From contig URYV01000096.1 of the NCBI GenBank assembly GCA_900552285.1, forward strand, positions 1-6,297: 6,297 bases of DNA, written 5' to 3'. The notes under the pieces are model-generated. The model did not search any database. It saw only the letters and a program-made list of their open reading frames with translations, and was not told where the DNA came from. The position numbers were made by a program, and so were the translations under genes. How positions within the stretch are numbered: the stretch's first letter is position 1; each line of letters starts with the position of its first letter. Positions 1 to 6,297 of the stretch are shown one piece after another. Source of the stretch: an uncultured Oscillospiraceae bacterium (GTDB taxonomy: Bacteria; Bacillota; Clostridia; Oscillospirales; Acutalibacteraceae).

Positions 1-59
1 GGAGATTTCTACGCGGGAGTTTTACCTAATGTAGGTATTTATTTTGCTTCTTCAGCCAT
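1..59 (-). pseudogene. nusG: 5' end of nusG, frame broken after six codons
   Basis: An ATG at 59-57 lies 40 nt after the secE stop and 8 nt after a strong ribosome binding site, exactly where nusG (transcription elongation/antitermination factor) is expected. It reads MAEEAK and then meets TAA at 41-39. MAEEAK resembles the start of clostridial NusG proteins, which normally continue with WYVVHTYSGYEN. None of the three minus-strand frames in bases 1-41 continues as a convincing NusG. The sequence therefore appears to switch to something unrelated, or to be badly altered, at about position 41. The nearby window edge makes a misassembled or low-quality contig end the simplest explanation. A true disruption of nusG, or a genuine tiny ORF, are alternatives. 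The identification as nusG rests on gene order and six residues. Confidence 0.5.
23..37. repeat. 15-nt palindrome (6-bp arms, 3-nt spacer)
   Basis: TACCTA and TAGGTA flank a 3-nt spacer, within the stretch that replaces the expected nusG codons. There is no U-tract on the minus strand, so it is not a terminator for the secE operon. On the plus strand a T-rich run (TTTATTTT) follows, but the stem is AT-rich and weak. It may be a chance palindrome in foreign or misassembled sequence. Confidence 0.25.
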
Positions 60-67
60 TGTGCCGA

Positions 68-74
68 CTCCTTT
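68..74 (-). promoter_or_regulatory. Ribosome binding site of nusG start
   Basis: AAAGGAG lies 8 nt upstream of the ATG at 59. It is good support that the ATG is a true translation start, although the frame closes after six codons. Confidence 0.7.
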
Positions 75-99
75 CAAATGCGATTTCGGAGAGTCGGGA

Positions 100-819
100 T
101 TAGGAAGCGGAAACGCCGTAGGTAAGCTTAAGCAGCTCGCCCATACCGGTATCTACCGCCCAAACGAGAAGAAGCACGATCGCACACATCACCAGAACAA
201 CGATGGTGTTTTTGACCACCGAGCGACCGGTGGGCCATACGATCTTTTTAATCTCGGACTTATACTCGCGAAGGAATTTCTTGACCTTTGCGGGTATGGA
301 GATCTTGCTTCCGTTTGACTCCATGACGGCGACCTTGTCGCGTACGAGAGCCATTACCGCGCATATGACGAGGGTGGCGATGCTTAAAATCATCATGAGC
401 GTCATGGTGAAATTATAGCTTGCGCTTTCCGCGTCGATCTGCGACATAAGATTTCTCAAGTCAACGTAGCTTCCAACCGTGCTTACGCGAATGACCAACA
501 TAATGATGGCATTGATAAGTCCGGTCACGAGAGCCGCGCCGTTCCATTTCTGGCTCTTGAAGAAACCCACAGCCGCAAAGATTGCAGTCAAAGCACCGAA
601 TATAAAGGACGCGAAAAACCATCCGGATTTCCAAAGGTTTGCGCTGTCCGCGCCGAGGGCGGCCGATTTATCGGCACCGAAGGCGAGTTCGGCTCCGGTC
701 AGGGATATGGTGTCGCCCGCATTGGTCGCCACCGAAACAAGGGGAAAGAAAAATGCTACAAGCGTCGCCACGGCAAGAACCACGGTGAGCACTTTTAAGA
801 AATCTCTTAAAACCTTCAT
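100..819 (-). CDS. secE: SecE translocase subunit with a four-TM N-terminal extension
   Basis: SecE is the small essential subunit that clamps SecY in the Sec protein-export channel of the inner membrane. Residues ~175-239 of this 239-aa product are a standard SecE: an amphipathic, basic segment (KVKKFLREYKSEIKKIVWPT) with the signature KIVWPT at ~192-197, followed by one membrane helix at ~203-222. Most Gram-positive SecE proteins are only 60-75 aa. Here ~170 residues precede the core, with four hydrophobic stretches at roughly 8-30, 66-87, 95-114 and 137-160, and a polar loop at ~31-64. I do not recognise that part. The reading frame is continuous and the ATG has a strong ribosome binding site, so the long form looks real. 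Met166 is a possible internal start giving a 74-aa standard SecE. The gene is coupled to rpmG upstream, and nusG should follow. The SecE identity is secure; the function of the extension is unknown. Confidence 0.9.
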   Translation of the reverse strand: MKVLRDFLKVLTVVLAVATLVAFFFPLVSVATNAGDTISLTGAELAFGADKSAALGADSANLWKSGWFFASFIFGALTAIFAAVGFFKSQKWNGAALVTGLINAIIMLVIRVSTVGSYVDLRNLMSQIDAESASYNFTMTLMMILSIATLVICAVMALVRDKVAVMESNGSKISIPAKVKKFLREYKSEIKKIVWPTGRSVVKNTIVVLVMCAIVLLLVWAVDTGMGELLKLTYGVSAS

Positions 820-826
820 TAAGTTT

Positions 827-833
827 CCTCCTT
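827..833 (-). promoter_or_regulatory. secE ribosome binding site overlapping rpmG stop
   Basis: AAGGAGG shares its first two A residues with the rpmG TAA stop codon and sits 7 nt before the secE ATG. This suggests translational coupling of rpmG and secE and fixes the start of the long SecE form. Confidence 0.8.
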
Positions 834-981
834 ATTTGGTTTCCCTGTGGAGAGTGTGCTTTCTGCAAAAACGGCAGTACTTGTTCATTTCAAGACGGTC
901 AGGATCGTTTTTCTTGTTTTTGACAGTGTCGTAATTGCGCTGTTTGCACTCTGTGCATGCCATTGTGATTTTAACTCTCAT
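832..981 (-). CDS. rpmG: 50S ribosomal protein L33
   Basis: L33 is a small protein of the large ribosomal subunit near the exit site. The 49-aa product begins MRVKITMACTECKQRNYDT and ends CRKHTLHRETK, both typical of L33. Cysteine pairs CTEC (9-12) and CRFC (36-39) form the zinc ribbon of the zinc-binding (C+) class; many Gram-positives also carry a zinc-free paralogue that takes over in zinc starvation. Length matches the family's usual ~49-50 aa. AGGAGG at 991-996 lies 9 nt upstream of the ATG. The gene is followed after 12 nt by secE, the usual Firmicute arrangement ahead of nusG. It is short and easily missed by ORF finders. Confidence 0.96.
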   Translation of the reverse strand: MRVKITMACTECKQRNYDTVKNKKNDPDRLEMNKYCRFCRKHTLHRETK

Positions 982-1005
982 TTTATGGCACCTCCTGATT
1001 CGGAA

Positions 1006-1035
1006 TTTTTATTGTCCGACTTTCGGCTCTGACAA
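1006..1035 (-). promoter_or_regulatory. Weak candidate promoter for rpmG-secE
   Basis: TTGTCA (1035-1030) and TAAAAA (1011-1006) are separated by 18 nt on the minus strand. They match the -35 consensus at 5 of 6 positions and the -10 at 4 of 6. The start point would fall just upstream of the rpmG ribosome binding site. A terminator upstream implies some promoter between 982 and 1146, but this exact site is uncertain and it overlaps a hairpin. Confidence 0.3.
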
Positions 1036-1051
1036 GCCGTTTCCCGTCGGA
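1015..1051 (-). promoter_or_regulatory. Nested hairpin upstream of rpmG
   Basis: The outer stem TCCGAC/GTCGGA (1051-1046 with 1020-1015, 6 bp) encloses an inner stem CGGCT/AGCCG (1039-1035 with 1028-1024, 5 bp). They are joined by an asymmetric internal loop (GGGAAA against AAA) and capped by a 6-nt loop. No U-tract follows, so it is not a simple terminator. If transcription starts further upstream it would form an RNA structure about 20 nt before the rpmG ribosome binding site. If the weak promoter at 1006-1035 is used, it is instead a DNA palindrome overlapping that promoter. Confidence 0.35.
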
Positions 1052-1113
1052 AAATATCCTCCCTCTTCACTTTGAGATTGCGGATTTTTTCTGCAAAGAT
1101 GCCCATTCTTTTT

Positions 1114-1131
1114 GACCGAAAAATTTCGGTC
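1114..1131. repeat. 18-nt inverted repeat between operons
   Basis: GACCGAA and TTCGGTC are perfect 7-bp arms around a 4-nt spacer. The repeat lies downstream of the glmS-operon terminator and a second T7 tract (minus strand), and upstream of rpmG. The following minus-strand bases are AAAAAG, so it is not a classical terminator in that direction. It could be a protein-binding site or an extra hairpin of the termination region. Confidence 0.35.
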
Positions 1132-1146
1132 GCAAAAAAAGCCCAC

Positions 1147-1192
1147 AAAAAAACCCGTGGAGAGGTAGAATAAATATACCACGTCTCCACGG
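1147..1192 (-). terminator. Rho-independent terminator of the glmS operon
   Basis: On the minus strand a perfect 9-bp stem, CCGTGGAGA (1192-1184) with TCTCCACGG (1163-1155), is extended inward by GGTA/TACC after a 3-nt bulge. It is followed by G and a T7 run (1153-1147), and a second T7 run lies at 1140-1134. It starts 34 nt after the acetyltransferase stop codon. The plus strand lacks a T-run directly after the stem, so it acts in the minus direction. Confidence 0.9.
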
Positions 1193-1226
1193 ATTATGCA
1201 AGTGTTTTTTAAAAGAAAAATAAATT

Positions 1227-1901
1227 TCAGTTCTTTTTTGCGATTTTCCCGCCGGATTTGTAAACCGAATTTGCCGGAACGACGCCGCGAACCATCGAAA
1301 GCGGATAAAGATTTGTGCCCCGCCCGATTATGACCCCGGGAGTGAGCACGCTGTTGCAGCCCACGTCGGCAAAGTCGCCAAGCACGGCGCCCATTTTGCG
1401 AAGCCCGGTGTCGATGTTAAGGCCGCCTCTTATTATAACGTTGGATTTATCGGCCTTGATGTTTGCGGTTATTGCACCGGCGCCCATATGCGCCTTAAAG
1501 CCGAGCACCGCATCGCCCACATAATTATAGTGGGGAACCTGAACCATGTCGAAAAGCACGCAGTTTTTAAGCTCGGTGGAATTTCCCACCACGGCACCCC
1601 GTCCAACCACGGCGCTGCCTCTTATAAAAGCTCCGTGACGGATTTCGGCCTCGGGAAAAATAACGGTCGGGCCGTTTATAAGCGCCGACGGGGCAACCTT
1701 GGCCGTCTTTGCTATCCACACGTTTTCCCCCGCCTGCTCAAACTCGTTTTTGTCGAGAGAGGGAATGAGAACATTCAAAATATAGCTCTTTATTTCGGGG
1801 AGGACCTCAAAGGGAAAGGCTTTGCCATCAAAAAGAGAGGCGGCGTCGGTCTTTGAAAGATCCAGAAGATTTTCGATTTTAATGTCGTTTATGTCAGCCA
1901 T
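1227..1901 (-). CDS. GlmU-type acetyltransferase (left-handed beta-helix), no uridylyltransferase domain
   Basis: The 224-aa product matches the C-terminal acetyltransferase half of GlmU, which acetylates glucosamine-1-phosphate with acetyl-CoA on the way to UDP-GlcNAc. Residues ~60-210 show hexapeptide-repeat rhythm (e.g. VVGRGAVVGNS, VIIGRG) expected of a trimeric left-handed beta-helix. The stretch GNSTELK...PHYNYVGD (106-130) aligns with the E. coli GlmU active site: Lys112, His124 and Tyr127 correspond to Lys351, His363 and Tyr366. The position of Asn377 is His138 here. The N-terminal ~55 residues are short and helical-looking; the ~230-residue nucleotidyltransferase domain and its GXGXRM motif are absent. 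The ATG lies 1 nt after the glmS stop, with only a weak GGTGGA ribosome binding site inside the last glmS codons, implying translational coupling. Co-transcription with glmS favours an amino-sugar-phosphate substrate, but another sugar acetyl- or acyltransferase role is possible. Such stand-alone proteins in Clostridia are often labelled UDP-GlcNAc pyrophosphorylase, which this sequence does not support. Confidence 0.8.
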   Translation of the reverse strand: MADINDIKIENLLDLSKTDAASLFDGKAFPFEVLPEIKSYILNVLIPSLDKNEFEQAGENVWIAKTAKVAPSALINGPTVIFPEAEIRHGAFIRGSAVVGRGAVVGNSTELKNCVLFDMVQVPHYNYVGDAVLGFKAHMGAGAITANIKADKSNVIIRGGLNIDTGLRKMGAVLGDFADVGCNSVLTPGVIIGRGTNLYPLSMVRGVVPANSVYKSGGKIAKKN

Positions 1902-1902
1902 A

Positions 1903-3735
<1,833 letters not shown>

Positions 3736-3743
3736 AATTTTAA

Positions 3744-3750
3744 CCTCTTT
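3744..3750 (-). promoter_or_regulatory. glmS ribosome binding site
   Basis: AAAGAGG lies 8 nt before the ATG at 3735. It decides the start that exposes the catalytic cysteine, against the upstream in-frame ATG at 3801. Confidence 0.75.
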
Positions 3751-3776
3751 TCCTAAAGTGAAAATCAGCAGACTTC

Positions 3777-3791
3777 CACACTTATAGTGTG
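3777..3791. promoter_or_regulatory. Perfect palindrome at the glmS transcription start, operator candidate
   Basis: CACACT and AGTGTG form 6-bp arms around a 3-nt spacer, directly abutting the -10 box and centred about where transcription should start. This placement is typical of a repressor operator. The same sequence in RNA could only make a very short 5' hairpin with a tight 3-nt loop. The regulator is not encoded in the window. Confidence 0.5.
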
Positions 3792-3820
3792 ATTTTATCA
3801 CGGAAGCCCGATTTTGTCAA
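3792..3820 (-). promoter_or_regulatory. Sigma-A-type promoter of the glmS operon
   Basis: On the minus strand the -35 box is TTGACA (3820-3815, perfect) and the -10 box is TAAAAT (3797-3792, 5 of 6), with the optimal 17-nt spacer. Transcription should start near 3785, giving a leader of about 50 nt before the glmS ATG. This is too short to hold a glmS ribozyme. Confidence 0.88.
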
Positions 3821-3859
3821 CAATTCGCTGATTTACAACGGGTCGGCGGCGCAATATTT

Positions 3860-3887
3860 TTGACATCATGGGGCAAACTGATAAAAA
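3860..3887 (+). promoter_or_regulatory. Candidate promoter of the PBP gene
   Basis: TTGACA (3860-3865, perfect -35) is followed after 16 nt by TAAAAA (3882-3887, 4 of 6 to the -10). Transcription would begin near 3894. That would make a TTG start at 3860 impossible and would favour a start downstream, at about 3902 or 3914. The -10 lies in a poly-A run, so the match could be chance. Confidence 0.35.
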
Positions 3888-3892
3888 AAGGG

Positions 3893-5497
3893 ATGAGAAA
3901 ATTGAAGAAAAGAATGTTTAAAGCGGCGCTGTGCCTCACCCTTGTTTTTGCCCTGTCGGCCGCTGCCGTTGCCCGAATAGCCCTTTCCGACGCATATAAG
4001 GCCTCGGCGGGAGTGTATTCCGGCTATTCGGTGGCCGTCGACCGACCGAGAGGCACGGTTTTTGACCGAAATCTCGACCCGATTACCAATCGGGAGGAAA
4101 AATACAAGGCCGTGCTCACCGCGACGCCCGAAGTCACAAAGGAGCTTTACCGCTGCTTTTCGGCGGGGGAAGCCGAAAAAATCGTGGAGAGTCTTCGCGA
4201 AAACAAGCCGATTGCCCTTTATGTCCCGAAAGATTTTTCGGCAAGCGGGGCGGCGGTATTTAAAATATACGACAAAACGCCCGCCTACATTCCAGCCGTT
4301 CAGCTTATCGGTTATCTCGATTTCGAGGAGCTGCACGGAAAGGCCGGGCTTGAGGCGATTTTCGACTCACGGCTTATTTGCGAAAAGGAAAGCACGGCCG
4401 CCGTTTCGGCAAACGCCGCGGGCAGCCCGCTGCTTGGGGTAAATCCGGAAAAGAACGACCTTTTTGAGGAATATGAAAAGGGAATAATAACCACCCTTGA
4501 TTTAAGAATTCAGCAGGCGGCCGAGCAGGCCCTCTCGGGAGTGAAAAAGGGTGCCGTGGCCGTCACAAAGACCTCAAGCGGCGAAATCCTCGCCCTTTGC
4601 TCGACCCCCTCATTTTCGCCGAAAAATCTGTCGGCGGCTCTCGACAACGCCGATTCGCCCTTTTTGAACCGAGGGCTGCTTTCATACAATCTCGGCTCGA
4701 TTTTTAAAATCTGCGTAGCGGCCGCCGCCCTCGAAAACGGCATTTCGCCGGAGGAAAAATATTTCTGTTCGGGCAGCGTCGACTGCGGAAACGTTTTCTG
4801 CTGTCACAAGGAGGACGGCCACGAAGAAATAGACATGAGCGAGGCCTTTGCAAAATCCTGCAACACCTATTTTATCAACCTTGCCGAGAAGGTGGGCGCC
4901 GAAAGTATTTTCGATTTTGCACAAAAGGCGGGGCTTTCGGCCGACGTTGTCATAACCGAGGGACTGACGGCAAAATCAAGCCTCGGACAGCTTTCGAAAA
5001 TAAAAGAATCCCCCGCAGCCCTTGCAAATTTCGCCATAGGCCAGGGGGATATTGCGGTGTCGCCGCTGCAGGTGTCGCTTCTCGTAAATGCCGTGGCAAA
5101 CGGCGGCGTTTATTTCCCTCCCTTTCTCGTTTCCGGCTTTAAAGACAAGGACGGAAAAACCGAGTATCAAAAGGGAACCGAGGGACGTAGGATAATGTCG
5201 AAAGAGACCGCCGTCACCCTTTCAAACATGATGACAAGGGTTTTTGAGGACGGAACGGCGGCGGCAAGCCGACCGAAAAGTGGTCTTTACGGCGGCAAAA
5301 CCGCCACCGCCGAAACGGGTTGGAAAACCGCCGACGGCAGCGCAGGAAAAAACGCTTGGTTTGCGGGGTTTTACGAGTTCGGCGGCGAAAAGCTTTCGGT
5401 GGCCGTGCTCGCCGAGGGAGGCGAATCGGGCGCAGCCGACGCCGTTCCCGTGTTCAAATCGCTTTGCGACGCGCTGTCGGATGCATCGGCAGACTGA
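3893..5497 (+). CDS. Class B penicillin-binding protein (D,D-transpeptidase)
   Basis: This is a membrane-anchored peptidoglycan transpeptidase that cross-links stem peptides outside the membrane. From ATG 3893 it has 534 aa: a basic N-terminus (MRKLKKR), one membrane anchor at ~9-30, the class B motif RGTVFDR at 53-59 beginning a short N-terminal domain, GLE at 152-154, TTLDLRIQQ at 200-208, and the transpeptidase domain to the end. Active-site motifs are SIFK (269-272, catalytic Ser269), SCN (322-324), and KTA (469-471) where most family members have KTG. Four cysteines (292, 298, 303, 304) precede the SCN motif. There are no PASTA repeats and no glycosyltransferase domain. The start is uncertain: TTG 3860, ATG 3893 and ATG 3914 are in frame, and none has a well-spaced ribosome binding site. 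3893 gives the best signal-anchor N-region. The family includes FtsI, SpoVD and PBP2; I cannot pick among them. The gene diverges from glmS, and its last 127 bp overlap the convergent CotH-like gene. Confidence 0.9.
   Translation: MRKLKKRMFKAALCLTLVFALSAAAVARIALSDAYKASAGVYSGYSVAVDRPRGTVFDRNLDPITNREEKYKAVLTATPEVTKELYRCFSAGEAEKIVESLRENKPIALYVPKDFSASGAAVFKIYDKTPAYIPAVQLIGYLDFEELHGKAGLEAIFDSRLICEKESTAAVSANAAGSPLLGVNPEKNDLFEEYEKGIITTLDLRIQQAAEQALSGVKKGAVAVTKTSSGEILALCSTPSFSPKNLSAALDNADSPFLNRGLLSYNLGSIFKICVAAAALENGISPEEKYFCSGSVDCGNVFCCHKEDGHEEIDMSEAFAKSCNTYFINLAEKVGAESIFDFAQKAGLSADVVITEGLTAKSSLGQLSKIKESPAALANFAIGQGDIAVSPLQVSLLVNAVANGGVYFPPFLVSGFKDKDGKTEYQKGTEGRRIMSKETAVTLSNMMTRVFEDGTAAASRPKSGLYGGKTATAETGWKTADGSAGKNAWFAGFYEFGGEKLSVAVLAEGGESGAADAVPVFKSLCDALSDASAD
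5371..5497. other. Tail-to-tail coding overlap of PBP and CotH-like genes
   Basis: The last 42 codons plus stop of the PBP gene (plus strand) are also the last 41 codons plus stop of the CotH-like gene (minus strand). The PBP side encodes the conserved-looking end of a transpeptidase domain. The CotH side encodes a low-complexity Ser/Ala/Pro tail, so the CotH-like frame most likely ran on into its neighbour. No intrinsic terminator is visible for either gene here. Confidence 0.8.
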
Positions 5498-6297
5498 GGG
5501 CCGCCATTTGCGAAATCGGCATTTTGCCCTTCGCCGTTTTGGAAATTCCCGCCCATTCCGCCGCCCATGCTTCCCATGTCGGAGACATTTACGCCGTCGG
5601 CCGACACAAGATTTGACGGGTCGGCGGTCTGTCCGTCGGACGTCGAGGGAATTGTGCCGCCAAGCTGTCCCTTTATGCTCTTTGCCCGAAGGCTGCAGAA
5701 TTCCGAAAGGGTAAGGACTCCCGTTTCAAACTGCTCATAGGTGCAGAATTTTGTGGGGTCCTTTTCCACATAGGGAGAGATAAGCTCTTTTGTATCGCTT
5801 ATAAGCTGCTCAAGGTATCCGCCGTCAAAATATTTTGATATAAATTCAGAGAAAAGCTCATGATAAAGATTTGTGTATTCCTCGCTTGAAAATATCCACG
5901 AAAGCATGGGGCGGGACTCCACCGTTCCCGACGAAACGGGAGTGTCTATGGGGAAATTCACGAGGCTCTCGGCGTCGGAGGAGCCGAACGTCCCGAAAGC
6001 CAGGTTATAGTCCCAGGGGATCATGGAAAGCACGCCGTCGGATTCGTAAAGATAATAGTTGTGAATCATGGAGCCGGTGTAGCTGTCGAAATTGTCGGTG
6101 AAATTATGAACCACAAAATATCTTATGACCGACTCGACATCAACCGTGTTTTCAGGGTCGGTCTGCTCGGACAGATTTTTGAGAGAATTTATAAGGCGGG
6201 ATTTGTCCCCGTCGTCGGGGTCGGTTTTGGCGTTGTCAAAAATGTTGGGATAGCTGTCGGCGCTGTCGTCGGAATACTGCAACATGACATCGGAAGA
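5371..6297 (-). CDS. CotH-family (spore coat kinase-like) protein, C-terminal part
   Basis: The frame is open to the right edge, so the N-terminus and true start lie outside the window; 308 residues are visible. Residues ~57-102 contain VIRYFVVHNFTDNFDSYTG, HNYYLYE and MIPWDYNLAFG, the hallmark C-terminal block of CotH-family proteins. In Bacillus subtilis, CotH is an atypical kinase that phosphorylates spore coat proteins, with acidic metal-binding residues in this part of the fold; the D of PWDYN is a candidate. A helical stretch follows to about residue 211. A low-complexity tail (~211-308) rich in Ser, Gly, Asn, Asp and Ala comes next, including GSMGGGMGGNFQNGEGQ and ending in a Pro/Ser-rich segment. 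Many clostridial CotH-family proteins are secreted or surface-attached and are not restricted to spore coats, so the substrate is unknown. The stop codon lies inside the convergent PBP gene. Confidence 0.85.
   Translation of the reverse strand, partial: SSDVMLQYSDDSADSYPNIFDNAKTDPDDGDKSRLINSLKNLSEQTDPENTVDVESVIRYFVVHNFTDNFDSYTGSMIHNYYLYESDGVLSMIPWDYNLAFGTFGSSDAESLVNFPIDTPVSSGTVESRPMLSWIFSSEEYTNLYHELFSEFISKYFDGGYLEQLISDTKELISPYVEKDPTKFCTYEQFETGVLTLSEFCSLRAKSIKGQLGGTIPSTSDGQTADPSNLVSADGVNVSDMGSMGGGMGGNFQNGEGQNADFANGGPQSADASDSASQSDLNTGTASAAPDSPPSASTATESFSPPNS

Noticed and set aside
1..318. Plus-strand frame open from the left edge, antisense to secE
   Set aside because: From about position 100 on it is the shadow of secE. 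Only the first ~40 bases could be independent, and they are too short to identify.
978..1190. 70-codon minus-strand frame upstream of rpmG
   Set aside because: It begins inside the glmS-operon terminator hairpin, runs through the intergenic repeats and the rpmG ribosome binding site, and encodes nothing recognisable.
982..1226. Possible tRNA or small RNA gene between the two minus-strand operons
   Set aside because: I looked for a T-loop sequence and a cloverleaf-like arrangement and found none. The stretch is explained by a terminator, inverted repeats and the rpmG upstream region.
3736..3801. 22-residue N-terminal extension of GlmS from an ATG at 3801
   Set aside because: It would bury the catalytic cysteine that must follow the initiator Met, and the ATG lies within the promoter spacer upstream of the predicted transcription start.
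3868..3921. 17-codon mini-ORF on the plus strand overlapping the start of the PBP gene
   Set aside because: It has no ribosome binding site, lies in a different frame from the PBP gene, and is within chance expectation.
5244..5714. Plus-strand 156-codon Arg-rich frame across the PBP 3' end
   Set aside because: Its first half is an out-of-frame reading of the PBP gene and its second half is antisense to the CotH-like gene. The Arg/Pro-rich composition is typical of a shadow frame.

Overview
The window looks like chromosomal DNA from a Clostridia-type Firmicute, perhaps an uncultured Oscillospiraceae/Ruminococcaceae-like gut bacterium. The evidence is the rpmG-secE(-nusG) order, strong AGGAGG-type ribosome binding sites, sigma-A-like promoters, a clostridial-style CotH-family protein with a Ser/Gly-rich tail, and low-redundancy codon use with moderate-to-high GC. 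The taxonomic call is an inference from protein style only.

Layout, left to right. (1) Positions 1-981, minus strand: rpmG (ribosomal protein L33), then secE, then what should be nusG. SecE is unusual: its C-terminal ~65 residues are the normal SecE, but about 170 residues with four predicted membrane segments precede it. The nusG start with a good ribosome binding site is present, but the frame closes after six codons close to the window edge. (2) Positions 982-1226: an intergenic stretch with a nested hairpin just upstream of rpmG, a second inverted repeat, and a clear rho-independent terminator ending the next operon. (3) Positions 1227-3820, minus strand: a two-gene UDP-GlcNAc precursor operon, glmS followed 1 nt later by a GlmU-type acetyltransferase that lacks the uridylyltransferase domain. 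It is driven by a near-consensus promoter with a perfect palindrome at the expected transcription start. The leader is far too short for a glmS ribozyme. (4) Positions ~3860-5497, plus strand: a class B penicillin-binding protein (peptidoglycan transpeptidase), divergent from glmS, with KTA in place of the usual KTG motif. (5) Positions 5371-6297, minus strand: the C-terminal part of a CotH-family (spore-coat-kinase-like) protein. It runs off the right edge, and its 3' end overlaps the PBP gene tail to tail by 127 bp.

Common theme: glmS and the acetyltransferase feed amino-sugar precursors to peptidoglycan, the divergent PBP cross-links it, and SecE (with NusG and L33) belongs to the secretion/translation housekeeping block. 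I see no mobile element, CRISPR array, tRNA or rRNA, and no defence-like system. The most unusual items are the SecE fusion, the ribozyme-less glmS promoter with its palindrome, the coding overlap between the PBP and CotH-like genes, and the abrupt loss of the nusG frame.
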